64,000 nucleotides of DNA from Schaalia sp. ORNL0103 (GCF_019429565.1 NZ_JAHXSA010000004.1:62001-126000); one strand, 5' to 3'. Counted from the stretch's first letter, positions 23,411 through 33,342 are shown. The notes: generated by a model from the sequence alone, not told the origin. Translations and numbers: made by a program.

Positions 23411-26400
23411 CAGAACTGCACCTCCTGGGAGCGGCGGCGGATAACCGTGACCTCGTCGCGGTTATTGCCGGTGGGACCGTAGTAGTTGAACGCGTAGGCG
23501 AACTGCGCGTATCCGCCGGCCAGGTGGCTCGGCTTAATGAAGATTCGGGTCAGCGAGTTGTGCGTACCGCCGCGCTTGCCGGACTCCTCGTTCAGCGGGG
23601 TGTTGATCTGGCGATCCTGGGCGTGGTGCATGAACACCGTGCCCTCCGGGATGCGGTGGGAGACAACGGCGCGAGCCGACACGGTGCCGTTACGGTTCTT
23701 CGCCTCGATCCACTCGTTGTCGCGCACGCCGATCTTCTCGGCGTCCTGCGGGCTCATCCACACCGTCTGGCCACCACGACCCAGCGTCAGCATGTACGGG
23801 TTGTCGTAGTACTGGGAGTGGATGGCCCACTTGTTGTGGATCGTCAGGTAGCGCACCGCGACCTCGGCCTGACCCGGCTGACCGGGACGGTGGTCGCCGA
23901 CGGGGCGCTCACCGTAGATGTGCGCCAGGTCGAGCGGGGGACGGAAGATCGGCAGGGACTCGCCCATGTCCATCATCCAGTCGTGGTCGACGTAGAACTG
24001 CGGGCGACCCGTGAGCGTGTGCCACGGCTTGCGGCACTCGACGTTCTGCACGAAGGCGCTGTAGCGGCGTCCGCCGTGCTCGGAGCCCGACCACTCGGGG
24101 CTGGTGATGACGCTGCGCGGCTGCAGGACGGTGTCCTCGTAGGTGATCTTCTTTTCTTCGTCACCTTCGGCCAGGAACGCCATCTCGTTACCGACGCGCT
24201 TCTCCAGCGTGCGGAAGCCCTGAACGGCCAGCGAACCGTTCGTGGTGCCCGAGAAGCGCAGCGCCATGTTCGCCGCCTTGATGGCGGTGTCGCACAGCGG
24301 CATGCCCTCGCCGGCGTTGCCGTCCATGGGGGCGCGGCCGTTGAGGTCGCCGAGCTGCTCGTACGCCTCCTGCACGTTGTACGCAACGCCCTTCGAGGCC
24401 AGGCCGGCCTTGGGCAGGAGCGGACCCATGCGGTCGAACTTGTAGCCGACCTGCGTGTAGTCGCGCTCGATCGGGACCAGCTTCGGCATGGTCTTGCCGG
24501 GCGTCCACGTCTGCTCGGGAACGACGCCGTCCGCCATGGTCATGGCGTCCGGGGAGTCGTGCCCCAGCGGGACCGCGACGACGTCCGTCTGGGTGTCCAG
24601 GTGGCCGGGGGCCATGCGGCCGACGAGGCGAGCCAGGGTCTGGAACACCTCGAAGTCGGTGCGGGCCTCCCACGGCGGGTTCACGGCCTCGTCGAAGCAG
24701 TGCATGAAGGGGTGCATGTCCGTGGAGGACAGGTCATGCTTCTCGTACCACGTGGCGGCCGGCAGCACGACGTCGGAGTGCAGCGTCGTCGAGGTGTTAC
24801 GGAAGTCCGCGACCCACATGAGGTCGAGCTTGCCGGGGTGAGCGTCACGCCAGTTGACGGACGCGGGGCGGTTGCCCTCTTCCAGCTCCTCGGCGTTGAC
24901 CTCGTTGCCGGTACCCAGCATGTGGCGCAGGAAGAACTCGGTGCCCTTCGCGGACGAGCCGAGCAGGTTCGTACGCCAGTTCGCGAGGATCTTCGGGACG
25001 TTGTGGTGGGCGTCCGGGTCCTCGATCGCGAACTGCAGGCGACCCTCGCGCAGCTCCTGGGACACGTATTCCGCGGGGGCCATACCGGCCTCGGCGGCCT
25101 CGCGACCCAGCTGGGTCGAGCCCTTGGAGAACGTCGGGTAGCAGGGCATCCAGCCACGCTGAACCGACTCGACGAGGGTGTCGACCAGCTGCTTGCCGTC
25201 CAGGTGCGAGGACTTGATCGGGTTCGCCATGGCCGAGGCCGGGGCCCCGTCGTAGCGCCACTGGTCGGTGGTCATGTAGTACCAGCCGGTGGAGATCATC
25301 TGGCGCGGCGGGCGCGCCCAGTCCAGGGCGAAGGTGAAGGAGCCCCAACCCATGATCGGGCGGACCTTCTCCTGACCCACGTAGTGGGCCCAGCCGCCAC
25401 CGTTGCGGCCCTGGGTGCCACACATTTCCGTGAGCGCCAGGAACGTACGGTACATCTCGTCGGAGTGGTAGTAGTGGTTCGTGCCGGCACCCATGAGGAT
25501 CATGGAACGGCCCTCGGTCTCGACCGCGTTCTGCGCGAACTCGCGGCCGATCTTGATGGCGGCTCCGGCGGGAACCGACGTGAACTCCTCCTGCCACGCG
25601 GGGGTGCCCGGCGTGGAGGCGTCCATGTAGTCGGTGGGCCACTGGCCCGGCAGGCCCTCACGCTCAACGGCGTACTGGGCGAGCAGGATGTCGAACACGG
25701 TCGTCACGAGGCGGCCGTTGACGCGGCGCGCGGGCACGCCACGCTTCACGTAGCCGCCGCCGACCGAGGCCTGGCCGGGGGCCGCGGGCAGGTCGAAGCG
25801 CGGCAGGGCAATCTCAACGGCTTCCCACTCGTCCGTGTCCATGATGGACATGACGGGCTCGACGCCATCCAGGTTGAGGTTCCAGTGGCCGGCGCCCTCC
25901 TCGCCGAAGCGATCAGCGAGCGTGCCGCCCGGGTCCTTGACCGTGCCGTCGGCCTCGATGACGAGGGAACGGAACTGGTTGTTCTCGGTGCGCTCGGTCG
26001 TGCCTGCGGGCATCTTGGCGGCCGTCAGGAACTTACCGGGGACCAGGGTCGTCGGGGCGATGCCCTCGTGGGCACCCTCGCCGACCTCGTTGATCTCCAC
26101 GAGGAACGGGGCGTCGGTGTAGCGCTTCATGTAGTCCAGGAACATGGGCTCGCGCTTGCCGACGTGGAATTCCTTGAGGATGACGTGACCCATGGCCTGC
26201 GCCAGGGCGCCGTCCGTGCCGGGCTGGACGCGCAACCAGTCGTCCGCGAACTTCGTGTTGTCCGCGAAGTCCGGGGACACGACGACGACCTTCTGGCCGT
26301 GGTAGCGGGCCTCGGCCATGAAGTGGGCGTCGGGGGTACGGGTCAGCGGCAGGTTCGTGCCCCACATGATGAGGTACTGCGAGTTGAACCAGTCGCCGGC

Positions 26401-27180
26401 CTCGGGCACGTCGGTCTGGTCGCCGAAGACCTGCGGCGAGGCCGGGGGCAGGTCCGCGTACCAGTCGTAGAAGGACAGCATGGTCGCGCCGATGAGCTCG
26501 TGGAAGCGGGCGCCCGCACCGTAGGAGATCATCGACATGGCGGGGATAACCGAGAAGCCGGCGATGCGGTCGGGGCCGTACTGCTTGATCGTGTGCACGT
26601 AGGCGGCGGCGACGATCTCCATCGCCTCTTCCCACGACACGCGGACCATGCCGCCGCGGCCACGCTGCGACTTGTAGGCGCGAGCCTTCTCCGGGTCCTC
26701 GACGACCGCGGCCCACGCGTCGACGGGATCCCCGAGGCGCTTCTTGGCCTCGCGGAACATGTCGAGGAGGACGCCGCGCACGTAGGGGTACTTGATACGG
26801 GTCGGCGAGTACTCGTACCACGAGAACGCCGCGCCACGCGGGCAGCCGCGGGGCTCGTACTCGGGCATGTCCGCGCCGGTCGACGGGTAGTCAGTCTGCT
26901 GGGTTTCCCAGGTGATGACGCCGTCCTTGACGTAGATCTTCCACGAGCAGGAGCCCGTGCAGTTCACGCCGTGGGTGGAGCGCACGATCTTGTCGTAGCT
27001 CCAGCGGTCGCGGTAGAAGGAGTCGCCTTCGCGGCCGCCCTCGAGGAAGAGCTGGCGCGCGTCGGCGGACGCCTTGCCGCGACGCAGCCACGAGCCGAGC
27101 GCGAACAGGGTCGCGCCGGTCGCGGGCTTGACCTCACCGCCGTAGGTCGGGAAGGTCATATCGGATTCGAGATTCGTCAT
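23410..27180 (-). CDS. narG: Respiratory nitrate reductase alpha subunit NarG
   Basis: The 1256-residue molybdopterin subunit reduces nitrate to nitrite on the cytoplasmic side. The N-terminal THGVNCTGSCSWKIYVKDG and the following YP...EPRGCPRGA hold the His/Cys ligands of the FS0 cluster. YDWYADLPPASPQVFGDQTDVPE lies in the Mo-site region, and the C-terminal AWNSYQ-type bis-MGD domain is present (GDNEWIEAKNRNGTVSARAV region near 1170). The length matches E. coli NarG (1247). AGGAG precedes the ATG by six bases. It follows narK by about 70 bp and is first of narGHJI. The bis-MGD needed comes from the moa/mob genes around it. Confidence 0.97.
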   Translation of the reverse strand: MTNLESDMTFPTYGGEVKPATGATLFALGSWLRRGKASADARQLFLEGGREGDSFYRDRWSYDKIVRSTHGVNCTGSCSWKIYVKDGVITWETQQTDYPSTGADMPEYEPRGCPRGAAFSWYEYSPTRIKYPYVRGVLLDMFREAKKRLGDPVDAWAAVVEDPEKARAYKSQRGRGGMVRVSWEEAMEIVAAAYVHTIKQYGPDRIAGFSVIPAMSMISYGAGARFHELIGATMLSFYDWYADLPPASPQVFGDQTDVPEAGDWFNSQYLIMWGTNLPLTRTPDAHFMAEARYHGQKVVVVSPDFADNTKFADDWLRVQPGTDGALAQAMGHVILKEFHVGKREPMFLDYMKRYTDAPFLVEINEVGEGAHEGIAPTTLVPGKFLTAAKMPAGTTERTENNQFRSLVIEADGTVKDPGGTLADRFGEEGAGHWNLNLDGVEPVMSIMDTDEWEAVEIALPRFDLPAAPGQASVGGGYVKRGVPARRVNGRLVTTVFDILLAQYAVEREGLPGQWPTDYMDASTPGTPAWQEEFTSVPAGAAIKIGREFAQNAVETEGRSMILMGAGTNHYYHSDEMYRTFLALTEMCGTQGRNGGGWAHYVGQEKVRPIMGWGSFTFALDWARPPRQMISTGWYYMTTDQWRYDGAPASAMANPIKSSHLDGKQLVDTLVESVQRGWMPCYPTFSKGSTQLGREAAEAGMAPAEYVSQELREGRLQFAIEDPDAHHNVPKILANWRTNLLGSSAKGTEFFLRHMLGTGNEVNAEELEEGNRPASVNWRDAHPGKLDLMWVADFRNTSTTLHSDVVLPAATWYEKHDLSSTDMHPFMHCFDEAVNPPWEARTDFEVFQTLARLVGRMAPGHLDTQTDVVAVPLGHDSPDAMTMADGVVPEQTWTPGKTMPKLVPIERDYTQVGYKFDRMGPLLPKAGLASKGVAYNVQEAYEQLGDLNGRAPMDGNAGEGMPLCDTAIKAANMALRFSGTTNGSLAVQGFRTLEKRVGNEMAFLAEGDEEKKITYEDTVLQPRSVITSPEWSGSEHGGRRYSAFVQNVECRKPWHTLTGRPQFYVDHDWMMDMGESLPIFRPPLDLAHIYGERPVGDHRPGQPGQAEVAVRYLTIHNKWAIHSQYYDNPYMLTLGRGGQTVWMSPQDAEKIGVRDNEWIEAKNRNGTVSARAVVSHRIPEGTVFMHHAQDRQINTPLNEESGKRGGTHNSLTRIFIKPSHLAGGYAQFAYAFNYYGPTGNNRDEVTVIRRRSQEVQF

Positions 27181-27249
27181 GGGGTGCTCCTAAGAGTCGA
27201 TTGACGAGGCAGTGGCAGGTCCAGTCGGCACCGCGCAGTGCCGGATGGA

Positions 27250-28593
27250 TCAGCCGGGGAACGGGGCGTTCTTGCGCGCGTACATGACCCAGCACAGGAC
27301 CGAGCACAGGGCGCAGAAGATGGCGCAGCCCGCGAAGAAGACCGGGGCGCTGATAGCGGAGAGCGCGACGCCGACCAGGAAGGGGCCGAGGGACGCGATC
27401 GCCGCGGTGAAGCCGATGGCGCCGCCGGCCTGGCGGGCCGGCATGATCATCGGCATCTGCTTGAAGGTACCGGCGTTGCCGAAGCCGGAGAATAGGAACA
27501 TGGCGAGCATGAGGCCCAGGAAGATGTGGAAGTCCGTCATGCCGGTGGGGTTCGTCAGGACCCAGGCGATGCCACCCATCGTGATCGCCATGCCGACGCC
27601 GGAGATGAAGGTCCAGATGGCGCCGCCCATGCGGTCGCAGAAGATGCCCCAGGACATGCGGATGAGCGAGCCGATGAGGGGGCCGAGGAAGGCGTAGGTC
27701 GCGCCAGCCACAGGAAGCGCAAGTGCTGACTGGGCACCAAACTGCCCATTGATCAACTTTGCGAAGACGGCGGAGAAGCCGGAGAAGAGGCCGAAGGTCA
27801 TGACGTAGAGGATGGTCATGTACCAGGTGTTGGGGTTGGAGAAGATGTCCAGCTGCTGCTTGATGTTGGCCTTGACGGGCACGTCACGCAGCCAGATGAA
27901 GGCGAGGATCGCCGCGAGGATGCACCACGGGACGAAGAAGATCGCGGCGTTGTAGACCCAGATGTTCTGGCCGGCAGCGGTGCCGGCCACCTGCTGCTGG
28001 GGCGCCAACCAGGTCAGACCAAAAAGACCAAAGCCCATCAGAACGGGACCGACGAGCAGAATGACGGACATGCCGAGATTACCGATGCCACCCTGCAGGC
28101 CGAGGGCCGTGCCGGACAGGCGCTTGGGGAAGAAGTAGCCGGTGGAGGGCATGTAGCCGGAGAACGCGCCGCCGCCGATGCCACACATGAAGGCCAGGGA
28201 CAGCAGGACCCAGTAGGGAGTCGTGTTGTCCTGGACCACGAAGAACCAGCCGAGCATCGGAATGACGCACAGCAGGGAGGTGATGCCCACGAGCTTGCGG
28301 GTGCCGATGAGCGGGGGCAGGAACATGTAGATGAGGCGCAGGATGCCGGCTGCCAGGCCCGGGAGGGCAATAATCCAGTAGCGTTGCGATTCACTCAGAT
28401 CGAATCCGAGGGCGGTCAGCTTCGGTTCGATCGCGCTGGGCAGGAACCACACGCAGAAGGCCAGGATCAGCGAGTAGGTCGTGATCCACAGCGTGCGCCA
28501 CGCGAGCTTCGAGTCCCACTTGGATTCGTCGTTGGGGTTCCAGTCAGTGAGCAGGTAGCGGCTCTTCTTGGCCGCGGGGTCGGTCGCGCTCAT
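27250..28593 (-). CDS. narK: Nitrate/nitrite transporter NarK
   Basis: The 447-residue major-facilitator protein has about 12 membrane spans. NarK features include GGGAFSGYMPSTGYFFPKRLSGTALGLQ-type segment (near residue 150-175) and GNAGTFKQMPMIMP with Gly-rich nitrate-signature helices. It imports nitrate and/or exports nitrite for the reductase encoded next. ATG 28593 is chosen over the longer frame because GAGGAG lies five bases upstream and residues from SATDPAAKKSRYL fit the family N-terminus. It heads the nar operon; the 225-base gap to moaA upstream probably holds its promoter, which I could not pin down. Confidence 0.93.
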   Translation of the reverse strand: MSATDPAAKKSRYLLTDWNPNDESKWDSKLAWRTLWITTYSLILAFCVWFLPSAIEPKLTALGFDLSESQRYWIIALPGLAAGILRLIYMFLPPLIGTRKLVGITSLLCVIPMLGWFFVVQDNTTPYWVLLSLAFMCGIGGGAFSGYMPSTGYFFPKRLSGTALGLQGGIGNLGMSVILLVGPVLMGFGLFGLTWLAPQQQVAGTAAGQNIWVYNAAIFFVPWCILAAILAFIWLRDVPVKANIKQQLDIFSNPNTWYMTILYVMTFGLFSGFSAVFAKLINGQFGAQSALALPVAGATYAFLGPLIGSLIRMSWGIFCDRMGGAIWTFISGVGMAITMGGIAWVLTNPTGMTDFHIFLGLMLAMFLFSGFGNAGTFKQMPMIMPARQAGGAIGFTAAIASLGPFLVGVALSAISAPVFFAGCAIFCALCSVLCWVMYARKNAPFPG

Positions 28594-28817
28594 GGCTCTC
28601 CTCGGGTCGGAAGGGACGCCCAGGCGCGGGCATGCGCCGGACATTCTTTAACACGGAGGCTACCAATGGAAATGACATAACCCACAGGAACTCATTGGGA
28701 CGTGCATCACCCTTGTAAGCACTGGGAAAAGTGCGCCTGCCAGGGACATTCCCCCTGAGGACGAACAAGCAATTGACCGCTGTTAGAAAACATCGGCGTC
28801 ACGAAATTAGTGGGAGG

Positions 28818-29882
28818 TTACCCACCAATACGGCTCATGGTGCGCGACGCGCGAGCAAAGGTATCGATATTCAGCCCGTGTGCAGCCGGCTTCGCCCACA
28901 TCGCGTCGGCCCATCGGGCGGCGATCTGCGCATCGTCTCCACCGCCCCGCAGCAGGTCACGCAGCGAGGTCTCTTCGGTCGAAAACAGGCAGGATCGCAC
29001 CATGCCGTCCGAGGTCAGGCGGGTGCGGTCGCACGCGCCACAGAAGGGGTCGGACACGGAGGCGATGACTCCGAGCCGCTTCGTCGGGTCACCGTCGACG
29101 ATCCAGCGTCCCGCCGGAGAATGCGGGTCCTCGCGGGGCGCGGGGGTCAGTGTGTGGCGAGTGCTCATGATGTGCAGGATCTCATCGGCCGTCATGATGT
29201 TTTGACGATCCCACGTGTCCGGCGGGCCGATCGGCATCTGCTCGATGACGCGCAGCTCGATGCCCCGGTCCAGGCAGTAGTCGACCAGGTCAGGCAGGTC
29301 GGCCTCGTTCATGCCACGCAGGACGAGGGCGTTGACCTTGATGGGGCTCAGGCCCGCGCGGGCGGCGGCCTCGATGCCCTCCAGGACGTCGCCGAGGCGG
29401 TCGCGGCGGGTGATCGCCGCGAAGTGCTCGGGGTCCAGAGAATCAAGCGAAATGTTGACGCGGTTCAGGCCCGCGTCCTTCAGGCCCTGGGCGCGTTTGG
29501 CCAGGCCGAGCGCGTTCGTCGTGAGGGCCAGGTCCAGGGGCTTCCCCTCGTCGGTGCGCAGGTGGGAGCACGCTTCGATGATCCCCTCGAGGCCTCGGCG
29601 CAGGAGGGGTTCTCCGCCGGTGAAGCGGACCTGGCGGATCCCGAGCCGCTCGACGCCGACGCGCACGAGGCGCACGACCTCGTCATCGGTCAGGGTTTCC
29701 TCGGTGGGCAGCCAGTCCAGGCCTTCGGGAGGCATGCAGTAGGAACAGCGCAGGTTGCAGCGGTCGGTGAGCGACACGCGCAGGTCTCGGGCCACGCGCC
29801 CGAAGGTGTCGACGAGCCGCAGCGGCGCGCCACACGCCACCGCATCTGCCGCCTGAGAGGCGGAAACGAACTCGACAGACAT
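28818..29882 (-). CDS. moaA: GTP 3',8-cyclase MoaA
   Basis: This 354-residue radical-SAM enzyme carries out the first step from GTP towards cPMP. The N-terminal cluster is CNLRCSYC (CxxxCxxC). The second cluster uses FCGACDRTRLTSDGMVRSC near residues 290-315. The protein ends in the conserved Gly-Gly tail (SRIGG). No ribosome site is seen; a TAGGGT hexamer lies exactly six bases before the ATG, suggesting a leaderless mRNA. It lies upstream of narK on the same strand. Confidence 0.95.
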   Translation of the reverse strand: MSVEFVSASQAADAVACGAPLRLVDTFGRVARDLRVSLTDRCNLRCSYCMPPEGLDWLPTEETLTDDEVVRLVRVGVERLGIRQVRFTGGEPLLRRGLEGIIEACSHLRTDEGKPLDLALTTNALGLAKRAQGLKDAGLNRVNISLDSLDPEHFAAITRRDRLGDVLEGIEAAARAGLSPIKVNALVLRGMNEADLPDLVDYCLDRGIELRVIEQMPIGPPDTWDRQNIMTADEILHIMSTRHTLTPAPREDPHSPAGRWIVDGDPTKRLGVIASVSDPFCGACDRTRLTSDGMVRSCLFSTEETSLRDLLRGGGDDAQIAARWADAMWAKPAAHGLNIDTFARASRTMSRIGG

Positions 29883-29888
29883 GGCGCA

Positions 29889-29894
29889 ACCCTA
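29889..29894 (-). promoter_or_regulatory. -10 box (TAGGGT) of a predicted leaderless moaA promoter
   Basis: TAGGGT on the minus strand is separated from the moaA ATG by six bases. No Shine-Dalgarno sequence is present. Confidence 0.45.
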
Positions 29895-30174
29895 CCCCGA
29901 TTTGCCTGGTGTTCGCCCCTCGAAAAACCGAGCACGAACGGCATGACGCGGCCCCTGCCTCGTCGTTGAGAGAAAGGAGACAGAGGCCAGCTCCTAATCA
30001 GCGTCGTCAAGCGAGGATTACGCCGCCACCGCCCACCCCGGCAGTGCGAAACCATTTCATTGCATCTGTTGGTGGCGGTCACAGCCACATTCACCACGAC
30101 AACGACGGGTTCTCTCACCAGGAACCGAATGCGCCCCACCGCCCCTCAACACCACCTCGCCAGGCCACGCGCAT

Positions 30175-30251
30175 GGGGGTTTGGCAGCATTAGAAGTCCC
30201 GTCACGGCGTGTCGCCGGCGTGTCGCCCCTCTAATGCTGCAATTCCCCCCC
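30175..30251 (+). repeat. Palindromic repeat PR1, copy A
   Basis: The 900-base gap 29883-30771 has no gene and holds copies A, B and C of this element. Copy A begins with GGGGGTTTGGCAGCATTAGA and ends with TCTAATGCTGCAATTCCCCC. The arms pair through GCAGCATTAGA. The centre contains two direct GGCGTGTCG motifs and an inner hairpin CGGCG-TGT-CGCCG. Confidence 0.85.
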
Positions 30252-30370
30252 GTTGCAACCACCACTAGAACCTAGATAGAACCTAGAAAACCGTCCGAAC
30301 GCGCCACAACCACCCGACACTGCCCACGCCTCACCAAGTCGCACCCACCGGCCCAACAGGCCGGGCAAAT

Positions 30371-30446
30371 GGGGGTTTGGCAGCACTAGAAGTCCCGTCA
30401 CGGCGTGTCGCCGGCGTGTCGCCCCTCTAATGCTGCAATTCCCCCC
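30371..30446 (+). repeat. Palindromic repeat PR1, copy B
   Basis: It has the same plan as copy A. The left arm reads CAGCACTAGA, giving one mismatch with the right arm. Confidence 0.85.
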
Positions 30447-30557
30447 GCGCTCCCATATCCAGGCCGCTGAAATGAGCTAGAACCGCCCACCCCAGCCCGC
30501 GCCTCGTCACACCGCACCCACCAAGTCGCACCCACCGGCCCAACAGGCCGGGCAAAT

Positions 30558-30635
30558 GGGGGGTTTGGCAGCATTAGAAGTCCCATCACGGCGTGTCGCC
30601 GGCGTGTCGCCCCTCTAATGCTGCAATTCCCCCCG
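30558..30635 (+). repeat. Palindromic repeat PR1, copy C
   Basis: It is nearly identical to copy A with perfectly paired GCATTAGA/TCTAATGC arms and one extra G at the left end. Confidence 0.85.
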
Positions 30636-30771
30636 ACCTCCCATATCCGGGCCGTTGAAACGAGCTGCAACACCCAACCCGGACCACGCATCGACAAGAC
30701 GCAAATAAACACCATTAACAATCAAGCAAATTAGTACATCTAAAACCGCAACAGACTGAAATCTATCGCAC

Positions 30772-30777
30772 TAGAAT
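30772..30777 (+). promoter_or_regulatory. -10 box (TAGAAT) of a predicted leaderless promoter
   Basis: TAGAAT ends six bases before the ATG at 30784; no ribosome site is visible. The sequence upstream is AT-rich. Confidence 0.5.
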
Positions 30778-30783
30778 TTACTC

Positions 30784-31800
30784 ATGAGCCAAGAAGTCAG
30801 GGGTAACGACGCTCCCTTCATCCTCAACGCCGTTGAACGGGCGATCATTCGCGTGCCGCGTTCCAGCCACCACGGCCTCACAAAGATGCCGACGGCTGTG
30901 AAAATCGCGGGCAGAACATACCTTGACCTGTCTCTCCTGACAGACATAGACATGAGTCAGCTACCGGAGGTCGTGCTCGCCGCACGCCTCTACCACCTCG
31001 CGCACACGCACCAAACTCTCGTTACTACCGGACAATGTGCGCTATGGGCGCACGGCTATGGAAGTGATCCCCCGCTTCCACCCATCACGGTTGCCGCATC
31101 ATCCACTATCCGCCCCATCGTCCTGCCTGCCATAGCAATCGGCACTCACACCTTTGCTCCCATAAAGGTCAAGGCCAGGCACGTCTGTCACCTTCCTTCT
31201 ATCAGCGACACACGCGGGCTTCTCATCGAGAACCTCGAATCTGCGCAGATTACTGCTGCCCGCACATCATCCAACCGACGTGCCGCTTTCACGCAGATGT
31301 GCATGAACGCCCACGCCTACACGCACTTCGACAACTTCCACATGAAAGCATCACGCAACAACGAGGAGTCGTGGAAGTTCTTTCTTGAGCGCGAGCTGAA
31401 ACAGCTGGGCAATCGGGCAAGAGGACGCTCTCAAGCACAGTGGATCATCACTCACGCAGATGCCGGATGCGCCTCCCCGGGAGAAGCGCGTGTGCTGTAC
31501 GAGCTGTGTGCCGCGGACCTGACAGGCATGCGCACACAGGTCGAGGTGCACACGCGGGGTCGTCGTTACTTCATCGATTGCGGGTTCACGGCCGAGAAAG
31601 TCGGCATCGAGTTCGACGGACGAGCCAAATACGGGGACAACGCCCGCAGCATCCACGCGTCACTTTCCCGCGAGCGCGAGCGCCAACGCCACCTCGAAGC
31701 CGCGGGCTGGCACATCATCCGCGTCGGCTGGCACGATCTGGAGCATCCAGACGAGCTCATTGCGCAGGTCCGCTCGGCGCTTGCCGCACGCCTGGGATGA
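30784..31800 (+). CDS. Hypothetical protein with C-terminal PD-(D/E)XK nuclease-like (DUF559/Vsr-type) domain
   Basis: The 338-residue protein has an actinobacterial layout: an N-terminal region with CALWAHGYG and LPPITVAA segments resembling AbiEi-like proteins, then a C-terminal Vsr/DUF559-like fold. The nuclease-like part reads YFIDCGFTAEKVGIEFDGRAKYGD, ERERQRHLEAAGWHIIRVGWHDL (about 260-320), which contains candidate D...E-x-D catalytic positions. Proteins of this kind are common and scattered in actinobacteria; their role is unsettled (defence or repair is suggested by the fold only). It is flanked on both sides by PR1 repeats, has no partner gene and probably has its own leaderless promoter. 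Confidence 0.6.
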   Translation: MSQEVRGNDAPFILNAVERAIIRVPRSSHHGLTKMPTAVKIAGRTYLDLSLLTDIDMSQLPEVVLAARLYHLAHTHQTLVTTGQCALWAHGYGSDPPLPPITVAASSTIRPIVLPAIAIGTHTFAPIKVKARHVCHLPSISDTRGLLIENLESAQITAARTSSNRRAAFTQMCMNAHAYTHFDNFHMKASRNNEESWKFFLERELKQLGNRARGRSQAQWIITHADAGCASPGEARVLYELCAADLTGMRTQVEVHTRGRRYFIDCGFTAEKVGIEFDGRAKYGDNARSIHASLSRERERQRHLEAAGWHIIRVGWHDLEHPDELIAQVRSALAARLG

Positions 31801-31874
31801 GTCCACAGCACCCGGCGAACGCCGTCAGATGCCGTCTCCTCTGCGCCAACGAAGGCCCACCAGGCCACGTAAGT

Positions 31875-31950
31875 GGGGGTTTGGCAGCATTAGAAGTCCC
31901 ATCACGGCGTGTCGTCGGCGTGTCACGCTCCTAATGCTGCAATTCCCCCC
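31875..31950 (+). repeat. Palindromic repeat PR1, copy D
   Basis: It has the same plan as copy A, with GTGTCGTCGGCGTGTC in the centre. It lies between the DUF559-like gene and moeA and is followed by the shared tail CCCATATCCAGGCCG. Confidence 0.85.
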
Positions 31951-32018
31951 GACACCCATATCCAGGCCGGCACCATCGCCCAAGCGCCCCCGCACGCCTC
32001 GCCCACCCCACCTGGCCC

Positions 32019-32024
32019 TACACT
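32019..32024 (+). promoter_or_regulatory. -10 box (TACACT) of a predicted leaderless moeA promoter
   Basis: TACACT ends six bases before the moeA ATG at 32031; no good ribosome site is visible. Confidence 0.45.
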
Positions 32025-32030
32025 GGTGGC

Positions 32031-33308
32031 ATGCACGATCCCGCCCTGTCTACCGCGCAGCATCGCGAGCTGATCGAGGCGCTGGCGCTCAGCCACGTCC
32101 TCCCCCACGAGACGCTCCCCGTCGAGGAATGTCTGGGTCGCCGCCTGGCGGTCGACGTTTCCTCGCTGATCCCCCTCCCGCCGTTCACGAACTCCGCAAT
32201 GGACGGATTTGCGGTGCGCCGCGAGGACCTCGAGGGTGAGGGCCCGTGGACTCTGCCCGTCGCGGGCGACATTCCGGCGGGAGACACCCGCGAGAATCGA
32301 CTCGAGAAGGGGCAGGCGTGGCGCATCATGACGGGCGCGCCGATCCCCGAAGGCGCCGACACTGTCGTGAAAGTCGAGGACACGGATCATGCGGCGGGCG
32401 TCGCCCAGGCGCCCGACACCGTAGAGATCCGCGTCGCCCCGAAGCTGGGCGCGAATGTTCGCGTGGCGGGCGAGGCCCTCGCTGCAGGTTCCCCGGTCCT
32501 GAAGGCGGGCCGCATCCTGGACGGGACGGCTCTGTCGGCCGCTGCCTCGGTCGGCCACGGCACCCTCACGGTTCTGCCCTGCCCGCGCGTCATCGTCGTC
32601 TCGACGGGCACGGAGCTCAAGCGCGCCGGCGAGGCCCTCGAACGCGGGCAGATTCCCGATTCGAACGGCATCCTCCTGCGCGGCCTCGTCGAGGAGGCCG
32701 GCGGGCGCGTCGTCGCGCACCTGCGCACGGGGGACACCCCGGCCGAGCTGCGAGCGGCCCTCGACGAGGCCCCGGAGGCCGACCTGGTCCTCACAGCCGG
32801 CGGCATTTCGGCGGGCGCCTTCGAGGTCGTGCGCCTGACGCTTGGCACAGACGCGGGCTTCCACCACGTCGCCCAGCAGCCGGGCGGCCCGCAGGGCGTC
32901 GGCTCGACGCGGGTGGGCACGAGCGGCCGCGAAACACCCGTGATCTGCCTGCCCGGCAACCCGGTCTCGGTCTTTACGACGTTCCACATGTACGTCGCGG
33001 GCGCGCTGGCGGTCATGTCCGGCCTCGTCGCCCCGGAGCACGGCGGAACGGTCCCCAGCGGCGTCATTGCCCGCGCACACGTGGGCTGGGAGTCTCCATC
33101 CGGAAAGACGCAGTTCATCCCGCTTCGCTTCGTCTCCGGAAATGGGGACGAGGCCGGGGCCCGCTGGGTGGAGCCGGTGCACCCCCTGGGGTCGAAGTCG
33201 CACCTGGTGGCCTCGCTCGCGAACGCGGAGGCGATTGGCGTGGTTGCGCCGGATGTCGAGGCGGTCGAGGCCGGCGAGGAGCTGGCGGTCGTCCCGCTCG
33301 TGGGCTGA
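32031..33308 (+). CDS. moeA: Molybdopterin molybdenumtransferase MoeA
   Basis: The 425-residue enzyme inserts molybdate into adenylylated molybdopterin. Domain markers in order: PPFTNSAMDGFAVR, GQAWRIMTGAPIPEGADTVVKVED, RVIVVSTGTEL, SNGILLRGLVEEAGG, LVLTAGGISAGAFEVV and ICLPGNPVSVFTTFHMYV. The order and length match MoeA. It reads into moaC after about 35 bases, so the two form an operon. No SD is seen. Confidence 0.95.
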   Translation: MHDPALSTAQHRELIEALALSHVLPHETLPVEECLGRRLAVDVSSLIPLPPFTNSAMDGFAVRREDLEGEGPWTLPVAGDIPAGDTRENRLEKGQAWRIMTGAPIPEGADTVVKVEDTDHAAGVAQAPDTVEIRVAPKLGANVRVAGEALAAGSPVLKAGRILDGTALSAAASVGHGTLTVLPCPRVIVVSTGTELKRAGEALERGQIPDSNGILLRGLVEEAGGRVVAHLRTGDTPAELRAALDEAPEADLVLTAGGISAGAFEVVRLTLGTDAGFHHVAQQPGGPQGVGSTRVGTSGRETPVICLPGNPVSVFTTFHMYVAGALAVMSGLVAPEHGGTVPSGVIARAHVGWESPSGKTQFIPLRFVSGNGDEAGARWVEPVHPLGSKSHLVASLANAEAIGVVAPDVEAVEAGEELAVVPLVG

Positions 33309-33342
33309 CCCCACCATAGAGAGAATTAACGAGAGGAAAACC

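Larger units (their letters stand above)
30331..30690 (+). repeat. Tandem 188-bp duplication carrying PR1 copies B and C
   Basis: Two units start at about 30331 and 30519, both with CACCAAGTCGCACCCACCGG. Each contains a short GGCC-rich hairpin, a PR1 element and a shared tail (CTCCCATATCC, then GGCCG). The units differ at scattered positions. Confidence 0.7.

Noticed and set aside
23524-27204. 1226-residue plus-strand frame opposite narG
   Set aside because: Mirror of the narG codon pattern; narG itself has clear family motifs and operon context.
30175-30635. Possible CRISPR array (three repeats in a row)
   Set aside because: The repeats are 76-78 bp, spaced about 190 bp apart with similar spacers, and are self-palindromic. 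Two of them belong to a tandem duplication. No cas genes are present.
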